From Pseudomonadota bacterium (lineage in GTDB: Bacteria; Pseudomonadota; Alphaproteobacteria; Rhizobiales; Hyphomicrobiaceae), in NCBI GenBank assembly GCA_023430315.1, contig JAEZAW010000071.1:1-22493 (forward strand): DNA of 22,493 nucleotides, in the 5' to 3' direction. Both the position numbers and the translations under genes were made by a program. The notes below the pieces were generated by a model. It did no database searches, was not told the DNA's origin, and saw only the letters and a list, made by a program, of their open reading frames with translations. The stretch's first letter is position 1. Each line of letters starts with the position of its first letter. Positions 1 to 7,045 of the stretch are shown piece after piece.

Positions 1-136
1 CTCCGAATGGCTTGTGGACAGCCAGAAAACTGGCGAGGATCAGATAATAGAGGTATTGCAGGCTGCCGCAGAAGAAAGTGAGGAAGATGAAGACGACGAC
101 GACGACGACGATGGAAGTGACGACGATAAAGCGTGA
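1..136 (+). CDS. C-terminal end of an unknown protein with an acidic tail (partial)
   Basis: An open frame enters from the left edge (codons from base 2) and stops at TGA 134-136, giving the last 44 residues of a protein. It ends in a strongly acidic tail: two Glu-rich steps, then a run of eight Asp, then Gly-Ser-Asp-Asp-Asp-Lys-Ala. The Asp run is encoded mainly by repeated GAC codons (about 90-110), a microsatellite-like tract that may vary in length. I do not recognise the family. Acidic tails of this type occur on DNA- or histone-like-binding proteins and on chaperone partners, but nothing here decides among them. A DNA ligase remnant lies just downstream on the opposite strand; a functional link cannot be shown. 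Confidence 0.55.
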   Translation, partial: SEWLVDSQKTGEDQIIEVLQAAAEESEEDEDDDDDDDGSDDDKA

Positions 137-703
137 GCCATGCGAACGGTCGCTCGAGATCAGAGCCCTTCTCGTGGATGGCTTTCCCCACATGTCTGTG
201 ACGGCTAACCGTGACCCCGCGCTGCCAGAAGCACACTCGCCGGTCTGCGCGCTGTAGGCTTCAAGGTGGAAGCCGATCGTATCATCCCGCCGGCCGGCGC
301 AACGGGCCAGCAGGTAATTGCCGCCATCAGTGGAGCGTTTCAAAGCGCCACTCAGCGACTGACGCCGTCCGCTGCTTGTTCGCTTTCCGCCACCAACTCG
401 CCTTCACCTTCACCCACTCGGGACGCCTGCCGGAGCGGTAGGGGAAGTCGACGCGTTTGCTGACGATTCCCTCAAGCCGGAATTGCTCGGCGTTTTCGAG
501 GCGCAGCAGGGGGCGTCAAAGGTGTCGGAAAACATCAGCGGCTTGGGCAGCAAAAGCCCCAGCAATTGTTCGCGCCTCTCGCTGAGCGGTAGCTCACGCA
601 GATCCTGCCCGCGCAGGGACAAAATGTCGAAGCACCAGAACGTCACGGGCACGCGCTTGCGCAGCAGCTCGTAGAAGTCGTGCTTGCCGTCCGGGGTATC
701 CGC

Positions 704-743
704 TGACCTGAGCCCCAACTTTCATCCAGTCAGGAGTAGAGTC
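704..743. repeat. Left terminal inverted repeat of the IS
   Basis: It starts TGACCTGAGCCCCAA, identical over 15 bp to the reverse complement of the right end, with weaker similarity out to a shared GTAGAGTC. The CCGC target duplication immediately precedes it at 700-703. Confidence 0.9.
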
Positions 744-1605
744 CTGGGTTGAAGTTTTGACCGTTGGCGGCGCTGGCCGCAACGGCAATGTGATGCGCCC
801 GGAACTCCTCCGGCGTCCTGTTGGCAAGCGCCGAATGCGGGCGCACGCCATTGTAGTCGGCGCGCCAGGCATCGAGCACGGCGCGGGCCTGCGACAGCGA
901 TACGAACAGCGTCTCGTTGAGGCACTCGTCGCGCAGCCGGCCGATGAAGCTCTCGACGAAGCCGTTCTGCATCGGCTTGCCCGGTGCGATGTAGTGCCAG
1001 GCCACGCCGCTCGTCTCACTCCATTTCAAGATCGCCATGCTGGTCAGCTCCGTGCCGTTGTCCGCAACACAAGCCTTCGGCCGTCCTCGATGTTCAACGA
1101 GCGCGTCCAACTCGCGGGCCACCCGCACGCCCGACAGCGAGGTGTCGGGGATCAGCGCCAGGCTCTCGCGCGTGAAGTCATCGACGACCGCCAGGATGCG
1201 AAAACGCCGACCGTCGGTGAAGCCGTCGGACACGAAATCCAGCGACCAGCGCTCGTTCGGGCCATTCGGCAGCTCCAACGGTGCGCGCACGCCCAATGCC
1301 CGCTTGCGGCCGCCGCGCCGGCGCACCTGCAGCTTCTCCTCCCGGTACAGCCGCCGGAACCGCTGGTGGTTCATGTGATGGCCCTCGCGGTTCAGCAGAA
1401 GGTGCAAGCGACGGTAGCCGAAGCGGCGCCGCTGGGCGGCGAGCTCCCGGATGCGGAGCCGCACGGCGGCGTCGCCTGCACGACGCCCGCGATAGCGTAT
1501 CGATGAGCGATCCACGCCCATCACCTGGCACGCCCGCCGCTCGCTCACCTCGTGCACCGCGCACGCGTGAGCCACGGCCTGTCGCCGAGCAGCGGGCGTC
1601 ACCAC
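730..1605 (-). CDS. IS3-family transposase, catalytic subunit (orfB)
   Basis: This is the integrase-like catalytic part of the IS3 transposase; it is normally made as an OrfAB fusion by -1 frameshifting out of orfA. The protein has an N-terminal HTH-like region (RRACQVMGVDRSSIRYR), an arginine-rich linker, then the rve core. The DDE triad is visible as WSLDFVSD (first Asp), VADNGTE (second Asp) and NGFVESFIGRLRDE (Glu), followed by the typical NGVRPHSAL tail. The frame is open well beyond 1605 toward the orfA overlap. I placed a nominal start at GTG 1605, where the frame leaves orfA's end, but the true product probably begins by frameshifting. No disabling mutation is seen. Confidence 0.9.
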   Translation of the reverse strand: MVTPAARRQAVAHACAVHEVSERRACQVMGVDRSSIRYRGRRAGDAAVRLRIRELAAQRRRFGYRRLHLLLNREGHHMNHQRFRRLYREEKLQVRRRGGRKRALGVRAPLELPNGPNERWSLDFVSDGFTDGRRFRILAVVDDFTRESLALIPDTSLSGVRVARELDALVEHRGRPKACVADNGTELTSMAILKWSETSGVAWHYIAPGKPMQNGFVESFIGRLRDECLNETLFVSLSQARAVLDAWRADYNGVRPHSALANRTPEEFRAHHIAVAASAANGQNFNPGLYS

Positions 1606-1865
1606 TTTCGGCTGTTGATGTCCTTCAAAATGGCGATGTCCAGCATCGTCTCGGCCAGAAGCTTCTTCAGCTTCGCATTCTCGTCCTCGAGTGCCTTCAG
1701 CCGCCGAGCATCCGACACCTCGAGGCCGCCGAACTTCGACTTCCACTTGTAGAACGTCGCACTCGACACACCTTGTTTGCGGCAAATGTCCACCGTCGGG
1801 CTACCCGCCTCCTGCTCGCGCAGGATGCCGATGATCTGCTCTTCGCTGAACCGGCTACGCTTCAT
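1599..1865 (-). CDS. IS3-family transposase, DNA-binding subunit (orfA)
   Basis: An 88-residue protein starting MKRSRFSEEQIIGIL, the characteristic opening of IS407-group OrfA. It has a helix-turn-helix (ICRKQGVSSATFYKWKSKFGG, roughly residues 24-45) that binds the IS ends, followed by a leucine-zipper-like coiled coil (LKALEDENAKLKKLLAETMLDIAILKD) for OrfA/OrfAB multimerisation. The start at ATG 1865 is preferred over an upstream in-frame start at 1898 because family members begin at this Met and the upstream codons run into the terminal repeat. The C-terminus overlaps the orfB frame. Confidence 0.93.
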   Translation of the reverse strand: MKRSRFSEEQIIGILREQEAGSPTVDICRKQGVSSATFYKWKSKFGGLEVSDARRLKALEDENAKLKKLLAETMLDIAILKDINSRKW

Positions 1866-1886
1866 CGTCCGTCTCCTCAGGTGACG

Positions 1887-1927
1887 GACTCTACCCAAAT
1901 CTGGAGTAGTTTTTGGGGCTCAGGTCA
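1887..1927. repeat. Right terminal inverted repeat of the IS
   Basis: The reverse complement starts TGACCTGAGCCCCAA, matching the left end, and reaches GTAGAGTC at its inner edge. The second CCGC target duplication copy follows at 1928-1931. Confidence 0.9.
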
Positions 1928-1967
1928 CCGCCACAACCTCGGCATCGGCGACACGGAATTGCGGCCA

Positions 1968-2123
1968 ATGAGCGGGATGGTCCCAAGCCCTGACCTGCTG
2001 TGGACGGGCTTCCTTGTCGTAATCGGCGTGCTCGCCATTCTCTGCTTCGCCGCCCTCATCCTCAGCAGTCGTTCCGACAGGCGCTTCGACCGCGACGACG
2101 AAGAGGACTGGAACCAATGGTAG
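1968..2123 (+). CDS. Small single-span membrane protein, 51 aa
   Basis: ATG 1968 to TAG 2121-2123. About ten N-terminal residues precede one clear hydrophobic helix (LLWTGFLVVIGVLAILCFAALILS, residues 10-33), then a positively charged stretch (SRSDRR) and an acidic C-terminus (FDRDDEEDWNQW). Charge distribution suggests the N-terminus outside and the tail in the cytoplasm. Its stop overlaps the next gene: ATG 2117 lies inside CAATGGTAG, so translation is probably coupled. No family recognised. The cluster of small membrane proteins resembles prophage gene neighbourhoods, but a holin role is speculation. It lies about 40 bp from the right end of the IS, so its promoter may have been disturbed. 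Confidence 0.55.
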   Translation: MSGMVPSPDLLWTGFLVVIGVLAILCFAALILSSRSDRRFDRDDEEDWNQW

Positions 2124-2453
2124 CGCGCTACGCCTTGGCTACGCTCCTGTTCGGTGCGTGCGCGACCTCCCCAGACGCGCTCAGAGCCATCAAGCATGAC
2201 GTCGACTCTCGGCTCACATTCGTCAGGTACTTGGCCAAGGACTACCGCCAAATTCCGTCGCCTGTAACGGCCGAAGGCAACTGCGCGGTGTTCACCGCCA
2301 CCTACAAGGGCGAGGCGGCGGCTCACGGCATCGAGGGCGACATCCGTGTGTGCAGGCTGTGGAATGGCGATGGTCGAGACGAAGGACGGCTTCGTGCTCG
2401 ATGTGCGGCAGCGGTTCGTCGGCACGCGGGAGGATGTTGGATGCGCGCTGTGA
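2117..2453 (+). pseudogene. Transglutaminase-like (BTLCP-type) secreted cysteine protease-like protein, frameshifted
   Basis: The first frame starts MVARYALATLLFGACA, a short secretion or lipoprotein-type leader. It continues through YRQIPSPVTAEGNCAVFTATYKGEAAAHGI and GDIRVCRLWNG, then leaves sense near 2366. The correct reading resumes in another frame at 2370 as MVETKDGFVLDVRQRFVGTREDVGCAL, ending at TGA 2451-2453. The GNCAVF cysteine, the expected G-H-A histidine position and the LDVR aspartate match the Cys-His-Asp layout of bacterial transglutaminase-like cysteine proteases. The break sits exactly where the histidine should be: a 5-bp loss would explain both the frameshift and the missing His. 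Family assignment is inferred from this pattern only. The gene overlaps the small membrane protein upstream. Confidence 0.5.
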
Positions 2454-2525
2454 ATGCTGGGCTTTGCTGTGCTGTCTTTCGTGTGTGGGGCCAGTTGCTA
2501 CGTGCTCTACCTTGGCTCGTGGTAA
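2454..2525 (+). CDS. Possible 23-aa hydrophobic peptide
   Basis: ATG 2454 directly follows the TGA of the preceding broken gene (TGAATG) and runs to TAA 2523-2525, encoding a 23-residue, almost entirely hydrophobic peptide (MLGFAVLSFVCGASCYVLYLGSW) that would span a membrane once. A GGAGG-like stretch lies about 20 bases upstream, too far for a standard ribosome site, so translation would rely on coupling to the upstream stop. It may be a genuine phage-type small membrane protein or chance. Confidence 0.3.
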   Translation: MLGFAVLSFVCGASCYVLYLGSW

Positions 2526-2559
2526 GTTCTACCTCTAGATGATTTAGATGGGGGTTTAG

Positions 2560-4191
2560 ATGTCTCTGGCTGCCACAAATTTCGAGCTGCTGCGCTTTAT
2601 CGAAGATCGTTCGCCCGGCGTACTTTGCATCAAGGGAGCATGGGGCGTCGGTAAATCATACTATTGGCGGTCGTTCGTGAAGTGCCACCAGGGCTCCATT
2701 AACAAACGCGGCTATTCTTACGTCTCCTTGTTCGGCATCAACTCACTCGAACAGCTTAAGGCTGCGATCAGGGAGAATGGGCAAGCCATCGAGGACGCGG
2801 GAGGTTCCCGCCGTATCATCGATAGGGTCACGTCCTTCGCCAAGTCGGGAAGGAAGATTAAGGGGGTAGATGCCGCGTTGGAGATAGCGAGCCAGCTATC
2901 GTTCTATCTCTTGAAGGACGAGTTCATCTGCTTCGACGACATAGAGCGGCGTGGGGAGCAGTTGCGGATTGCAGATGTCTTAGGGCTCGCATCGCAGCTT
3001 CGTGAGGAGAGAGACTGCAAAATAGTGCTCATTTTGAATGAGACAGCGCTGGATAAGCGTGAAGGACAAGGGAGCGAATATCGCAAGTACTACGAGAAGG
3101 CGATCGACTCGCATGTGGAGTTCGCTCCGAACGCGCGTGAATGCAGCAAGCACGCCTATGGAGATGTGCCCCGATACGCGCGAGTTCAGGACTTCAGTAT
3201 CGCCTTGGGGCTGACGAATATTCGGCTGATGCAGCGCATAATGCGGGTGGTCGACCAGCTGCTTCCGTATCTGGAAGGATTGCATCAGGAGGTGGTCGAC
3301 GAGGTTTTTAGGTCGGTCACTGTCCTTTCGTGGAGCGCCTACGGAGAAGCATCTCCGACGGAGCAATGGATCTTCAACGGAGAGCGAGTTTACGGGCCTG
3401 CCAAAATGGAACCGACGGACGAGGAGCTTGAGTGGTAGGCTGCATTGGCGATGGTCGACTACGGCATGCCAACTGATATTGACCGCGCTCTGTTGGACGG
3501 GATCCGCCTCGGCTATTTCGTGTCGGATGAGCTTCAGCCCGAGCTGAAGCGAATGCAGCTGCAGGCTGAGAATGCAGGTGCCAGGAAGCGCTTTGACCGG
3601 GCGTGGCGCACGATTTGGGATGAATTTGGCGGGACGACCGACGAGATGGCGATTGAGTTTGTAGAGGCCTACAAGGAGGGCGCTGTCTATGTTTCGTTCG
3701 GAAACTTCAATGGCGCAGTGACGACGTTGCGAGAGCTTGGTCGCCCGGACCTAGCGACTGAGATTATCGAGCACTTCGTGAAGACGCAGAGGCCGGCGAA
3801 GGGTTTTAAGTATTGGAGGCGGGATTTGACGGCTGGTCGACCTGTTGACAAGGAAGTGGAGGCGGCGCTCGACAAAGCAGCATTGAACGAAGCGGACGCG
3901 CGCAATCCGACCGAGGTGCTTGTAAAGATCATCGCGGATGCAAGCTGGAGCTCAGAGGACATCGATTTGCTGAATAGCATGTCGCCGGACGTGTTCTATT
4001 ATTTTTTCCGAACGCATAAGGGCAAGGATATGGGCAAGATCATAAAGGAGATCAGAAATTTCGGAGGCCCGATGCGGGTGAATGCTCAGGTTGCGTTCGA
4101 GCGTATGGCTGCGGAAAACGAACTGGATCGGGTTAGGCTGTCGTATTTTCATAGAGTTTTTCCAAGACTGCCGGATACCGAGGGAGCTTGA
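2560..4191 (+). pseudogene. KAP-family P-loop NTPase split by an in-frame TAG
   Basis: A single frame runs from ATG 2560 (GGGGG five bases upstream) to TGA 4189-4191, interrupted only by TAG 3436-3438. The first segment (292 aa) has Walker A GAWGVGKS (residues 26-33), Walker B FICFDDIER (122-130) with the FDD(I/L)ER form typical of KAP NTPases, and a sensor-like KIVLILNE (154-161). The second segment (up to 248 aa from TTG 3445) continues in the same frame with the helical C-terminal part (YGMPTDIDRALLDGIRLGYF). The parsimonious reading is a CAG (Gln) to TAG change after ELEW, truncating a roughly 543-aa protein. KAP NTPases include PifA (phage exclusion) and many defence-island members, so a former defence role is plausible but inferred. 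No transmembrane insert is seen. Base composition is lower in GC than the flanking core genes, which suggests transfer. Confidence 0.75.
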
Positions 4192-4338
4192 CGCCTCTCT
4201 CACGGCAATAGGACAATTAAGCGTTTGGCCCACGCGAGCGCATCGCACCGAATAGTCGGACGCCGGGAACGGCCAAGTGTCATGTGAACCCGGTAGGCCG
4301 CTCATGGGTGGTTCGCCATGCCCAGCAATGGCGGATGA

Positions 4339-4390
4339 TGCCGGTCGGTCAGAGTTTCATTGGCCGTTGCCTCCGCTCCTCCGACCGGCA
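4339..4390. repeat. 10-bp perfect inverted repeat upstream of the secreted paralogs
   Basis: TGCCGGTCGG (4339-4348) and CCGACCGGCA (4381-4390) are perfect complements separated by 32 bases. A TTGACA hexamer at 4396-4401 follows immediately, about 50 bases before the start of the first secreted-protein relic. This could be a regulator site or a remnant hairpin; no good -10 hexamer is visible at the proper spacing. Confidence 0.4.
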
Positions 4391-4448
4391 CGCTGTTGAC
4401 AGCACACACCACCCGCGAGAGGATTCCGGCATAACGAAAGCCGATTGA

Positions 4449-4842
4449 TTGAAGCGCATTGCTCCTCTCGCCGTTGCCTCCTCGCTGCTCGCCGGCAGCG
4501 TCCTCGCCGACACCCAGTACAACATCCCCAGTAGCTATCTGGGCCTGCACGAGCGTGGCTCGGTCATGACTTCCGGGACCACACTGCAAGACGTTGATGT
4601 TGAGGTTGGCACCAAAGGCGTCACATCATCTTGTCCGCGACCACCACGAGCGTCACCGCACAGCTTCAGCGCCGCAGCAGCAGCAAGGGGTGGTGCTGTC
4701 CTCGGAGACCATCACAGTCGGGCCAGTGCCTGTCTAGCGGACATTCCTGCCCCCATTCCCGAACTTTCACTTCAAGGTCAGCCCCACGGGCGGCCTCACA
4801 GGAACGAACACGCTGCACATCAACGTCCAGCAGGCGAAATAG
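4449..4842 (+). pseudogene. Decayed small secreted protein, tandem copy 1
   Basis: The frame opens at TTG 4449 with a clear signal peptide (MKRIAPLAVASSLLAGSVLA, cleavage expected after VLA), then DTQYNIPSSYLGLHERGSVMTSG and TTLQDVDVEVG. After about 4625 sense shifts to another frame, recognisable as GVVLSSETITVGPVPV, then an in-frame TAG, then FHFKVSPTGGLTGTNTLHINVQQAK ending at TAG 4840-4842. At least one frameshift and one internal stop disable it. The C-terminal block aligns with that of the next relic (TG-N-LH motif, then a short beta-like end and Lys-stop), so the two are paralogs of about 130 codons. I do not recognise the family; the pattern suggests a secreted beta-rich protein. Confidence 0.5.
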
Positions 4843-4923
4843 GCGGGTTTGACATCCGGATTCCTCATCAGGCAGAATCCGAATGTGCCGCAAGGCATGT
4901 TGCAACAATCAAAGGGTATTTGA

Positions 4924-5315
4924 ATGGAATTGAAGAAGCTGGGCCGCGTTGTCGCGCTCGGTGCGGGTATCATTGCGTCCTCGCAGGCGATGGCCGCCGG
5001 CCTGAGCTGAAAGTCGGATGAGGGCGGCAGTTTCCGCGTCAGCCGATCCGTGCAGAACTCGGGCACCACCATCACCGGCAACCTCATCGGCTTGGATGCG
5101 GGCAAGCGGCATACCGTCTACATGAGCTCGACGGCATCAGCCAGCTCGCCGATGGCACGGCTCTTACCTCGTAAACAGTGCATGTCCCGGCGGGCGGCGT
5201 TGTCGTCTCGCGGACGTATACGAGTCCGCAGGCCTCCCAGGACATCCGCGTGAGCCGTACGACCGCGCTTACCGGCCAGAACGCGCTGCACGCGGTCGTG
5301 GTCGAGTCGAAGTAG
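4924..5315 (+). pseudogene. Decayed small secreted protein, tandem copy 2
   Basis: It opens at ATG 4924 (or TTG 4930, giving MKKLGRVVAL, which parallels the MKRIAPLAV start of copy 1). A signal peptide ends at SQAMAA. A TGA at codon 29, probably once Trp, follows GLS. Sense then continues as KSDEGGSFRVSRSVQNSG and TTITGNLIGLDAGKRHTVY, changes frame near 5123 to ELDGISQLADGTALTS, meets TAA, and resumes as TVHVPAGGVVVSRTYTSP and TALTGQNALHAVVVESK, ending at TAG 5313-5315. Alignment of this C-terminus with copy 1 supports a tandem duplication followed by independent decay. A strong terminator follows 24 bases later. Function unknown; export to the periplasm or beyond is the only safe inference. 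Confidence 0.5.
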
Positions 5316-5339
5316 CTCTTCGACGACATGGAACGCTCA

Positions 5340-5361
5340 GGCCCTTCGGGGCCAATTTTTT
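5340..5361 (+). terminator. Rho-independent terminator with UUCG tetraloop
   Basis: GGCCC-TTCG-GGGCC (5340-5353) is a perfect 5-bp GC stem capped by the very stable UUCG tetraloop, followed by AATTTTTT. It lies 24 bases after the stop of the second secreted-protein relic and would end transcription of that tandem pair. Confidence 0.85.
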
Positions 5362-5505
5362 ATGCAAGACCACACAGCGGGTTATGCGGCCATCCTCAAA
5401 CGCATGCATCCCGGCAGCTTGCGGCTGCGTAAAGGGTCCCCCTACAATGCCCGCAACGGGCAGCGGGGTAGTTCTGTTTGGCGATTTGTCGCGTGGGGGT
5501 ATTGC

Positions 5506-5934
5506 ATGGCTCCTCCTGAGGTTGGTTCGGAGGTGCCGGTCATCGTGAATGGCCGGATAACGCGCTATAACAGCGACAACACGTTGAACGTGAAGCTACG
5601 GCCTGGGCCGGGCCGACCCCACAAGATTCCCTTCCACAAGGTGGTCGACACATTGCCTAGGGAGATGCCACCGATTGCCAATGATAGCGTCAAGGCAGTG
5701 ATACCGGAACTTGAGCCGCTGCCGCAGCTACAGCCCTTGCCACCCCTTCCTCCCATCGCCTGCGAACCAGCGCATACCGAGCAATGCGAGCCGACTTCAA
5801 AGCGCAGAAGCGTGCTGAGCTGGGCGACATTCGCTGCTGTCGGCGGAACGATTGCGCTCGGCATCATTCATGGCATCGGCAGCAAGATGGTCGAAGAGAT
5901 GTGGCCGCACATAAAAGTTCTGTTTTACTTCTAG
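5506..5934 (+). CDS. Proline-rich protein with C-terminal membrane anchor, 142 aa
   Basis: ATG 5506 (GGGGG about ten bases upstream) to TAG 5932-5934; an upstream in-frame start at 5362 falls at the edge of the terminator and is less likely. The N-terminal 60 residues look like a small beta-rich module (VPVIVNGRITRYNSDNTLNVKLRPG, HKIPFHKVVDTL). A Pro-Leu-Gln linker follows (ELEPLPQLQPLPPLPP), then one transmembrane helix near the C-terminus (LSWATFAAVGGTIALGIIHGIG, about residues 105-126) and a short tail ending in aromatic residues. The topology is that of a tail-anchored protein with a cytoplasmic head. Unlike its left neighbours it shows no frameshift or stop. No family recognised. Confidence 0.5.
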   Translation: MAPPEVGSEVPVIVNGRITRYNSDNTLNVKLRPGPGRPHKIPFHKVVDTLPREMPPIANDSVKAVIPELEPLPQLQPLPPLPPIACEPAHTEQCEPTSKRRSVLSWATFAAVGGTIALGIIHGIGSKMVEEMWPHIKVLFYF

Positions 5935-6003
5935 CTTCCCGCTGTATTCGCGACGTGGCACTATCAGTGTGAAAACAGCGCTAATGCAGTGGGAAGAACA
6001 GAC

Positions 6004-6279
6004 GTCCTAACACCTTTCGAGCCCGGCAAGTCCGGCAATCCCAAAGGACGCCCCAAAGGGCCCATCAGCGTTGGCCAGCGCATCCGCGCCATCCTCGAAG
6101 ACGGCGACAAGCTTCCCGCAGCGGTCAAGTAAACCATCGAGACAGCAGTAGGCGAGGGCAAAGGGCCGCCCGACGCCATGATTATGGTTGGCCTGTTGCA
6201 AGCGCTTCAAGGCGACGTGCAGGGGGCGAAGCTGCTGTGGGAGCACGGCTCAAGTCAGAGCCGAGGACGGCCTGCGTGA
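6004..6279 (+). pseudogene. DUF5681-like / small terminase-associated protein relic
   Basis: The frame through 6016 reads FEPGKSGNPKGRPKGP, the signature opening of DUF5681 proteins (usual form QFKPGQSGNPKGRPKG), which are often encoded beside phage terminase genes. It continues ISVGQRIRAILEDGDKLPAAVK, hits TAA 6130-6132, then carries on in the same frame as TIETAVGEGKGPPDAMIMVGLLQALQGDVQGAKLLWEHG before TGA 6277-6279. No start codon with a ribosome site is evident upstream. The conserved motif plus the same-frame continuation through a stop mark it as a phage-derived relic. Confidence 0.6.
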
Positions 6280-7045
6280 GGATCTGCAAGAACTCTTTTG
6301 GGGCGAGTTGGATGTCGCGTTATCCGCGACGCAATCGGCCCACCCCAATCAGCGACGGAGAAGCGCATGTCACGGTGCGGACCGAGCACGACCAAAATCC
6401 GAGTTGGCTCCTGGAGGGCCTTGAGAACCCTGGCGAAATCTCGGATCACTCGGACGAAATATATACTAGATTGCCGAAACTACATCGCGCTAAGGGTATC
6501 CCTGAAGTCATGCTCATAAAATCAACAATTACAATGATGTATGGCCCCCAGGGCCGACGCTGCAATCATCGACCTGCGGAGCGACGACGGCTAATGGATT
6601 TGAGGCGCACGTAAGAGTTAAACGTTTCGCGGGCGCGAGGAGAAACGAGCTCCTGACCTCTGCCGTGCGACGACATTACTTCCAGTTTCTGAACGATCGC
6701 TGACCGCTCTGTCCGCTGTCTGCGACGCCCTCAGCCCCGACATGAGGACCATCTCTATCTCGATCAATGCTATGCGACGAGCAGGGATCTCGGTCCGGCT
6801 AAGGCGGTCCCGTCGGTAGCCGGACCGGCTTATATGGTCCGGGCCTGCTTCCGAGGTCGCGGCGCCGGCTCAATTTCCTCTCACGGGCCGCGCGTATGAT
6901 CCGGCCTTCCCATTGACCTGAATAGCGGCAACTTTGGATGTGGCGCGGACCGCTTCCACTGAGCCGGCCCACGGGCCGTTTTACGAGCCGGGTCGGCCGG
7001 CCCTGTGGTAACGCTCCAGCCGGGCCTGCCTTTGGGTGCAGATCG
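6280..7045. other. Stretch without a convincing gene
   Basis: About 770 bases with no frame I can support. A 100-codon open frame (ATG 6312 to 6614) lacks a ribosome site and any recognisable motif. The right part (about 6780-7040) is dense in GGCC/CCGG palindromic words. It includes a short hairpin, CGGCC-CACG-GGCCG followed by TTTT (6965-6982), that could act as a weak plus-strand terminator. A tRNA T-arm-like hairpin at 6638-6654 was considered and not accepted. Confidence 0.5.

Larger units (their letters stand above)
704..1927 (-). mobile_element. Complete IS3-family insertion sequence (IS407-like), 1,224 bp
   Basis: Both ends are visible. The left end and the reverse complement of the right end both begin TGACCTGAGCCCCAA and continue with imperfect similarity for about 40 bp, converging again on GTAGAGTC. 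The flanking bases CCGC (700-703 and 1928-1931) form a perfect 4-bp target duplication, as expected for the IS407 group. Inside are two overlapping minus-strand frames, orfA and orfB, the standard IS3 arrangement. Length, terminal repeats, target duplication and an intact DDE set all indicate a recent and probably still competent insertion, in contrast to the decayed genes around it. It landed inside a DNA ligase gene. Confidence 0.95.
327..1963 (-). pseudogene. ATP-dependent DNA ligase (LigD-like) remnant, interrupted by an IS
   Basis: Reading minus and removing the IS plus one copy of its target duplication restores a continuous stretch: DAEVVADTPDGKHDFYELL, then a VTFWCFDILSL segment, LRELPLSERR, LMFSDTFDAP, LEGIVSKRVDFPYRSGR and WVKVK, ending at TGA 327-329. 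These match the nucleotidyltransferase core of ATP-dependent DNA ligases: FD(I/L)L, the motif IV-like LEGIVSKR, and motif V WVKVK. The gene is dead for three reasons. The N-terminal part carrying the lysine nucleophile motif (KxDG) is absent. The IS at 704-1927 interrupts it. A frameshift near 510 (after FDAP) is needed to pass from the first frame into the LEGIVSKR frame. LigD-type ligases act in bacterial end joining with Ku; no Ku gene is visible here. Homology to the ligase family is clear, but the exact subfamily is less certain. Confidence 0.75.

Noticed and set aside
85..115. CRISPR-like or tandem repeat array
   Set aside because: The repetition is a GAC codon run encoding the Asp tail of a protein, with no spacer-repeat structure.
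757..1506. Long plus-strand frames across the IS
   Set aside because: They are shadows of the minus-strand transposase genes, whose DDE motifs are clear.
5401..5470. Riboswitch or attC-like hairpins ahead of the proline-rich protein gene
   Set aside because: Short hairpins exist (for example TGCCCG-CAA-CGGGCA), but no conserved riboswitch core, integrase site or T-tract accompanies them.
6312..6614. 100-codon plus-strand open frame
   Set aside because: No ribosome site, no recognisable domain, and it lies in a decayed region. Left as a possible relic only.
6630..6680. tRNA-like 3' half on the minus strand (T-arm AGGAG/CTCCT with AGGTC variable loop)
   Set aside because: The T-loop reads CTCGTTT rather than TTCGANT, no anticodon stem partner is present seven bases away, and there is no CCA or acceptor 5' strand. 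A chance hairpin or very old relic cannot be excluded, but it is not a supported tRNA.
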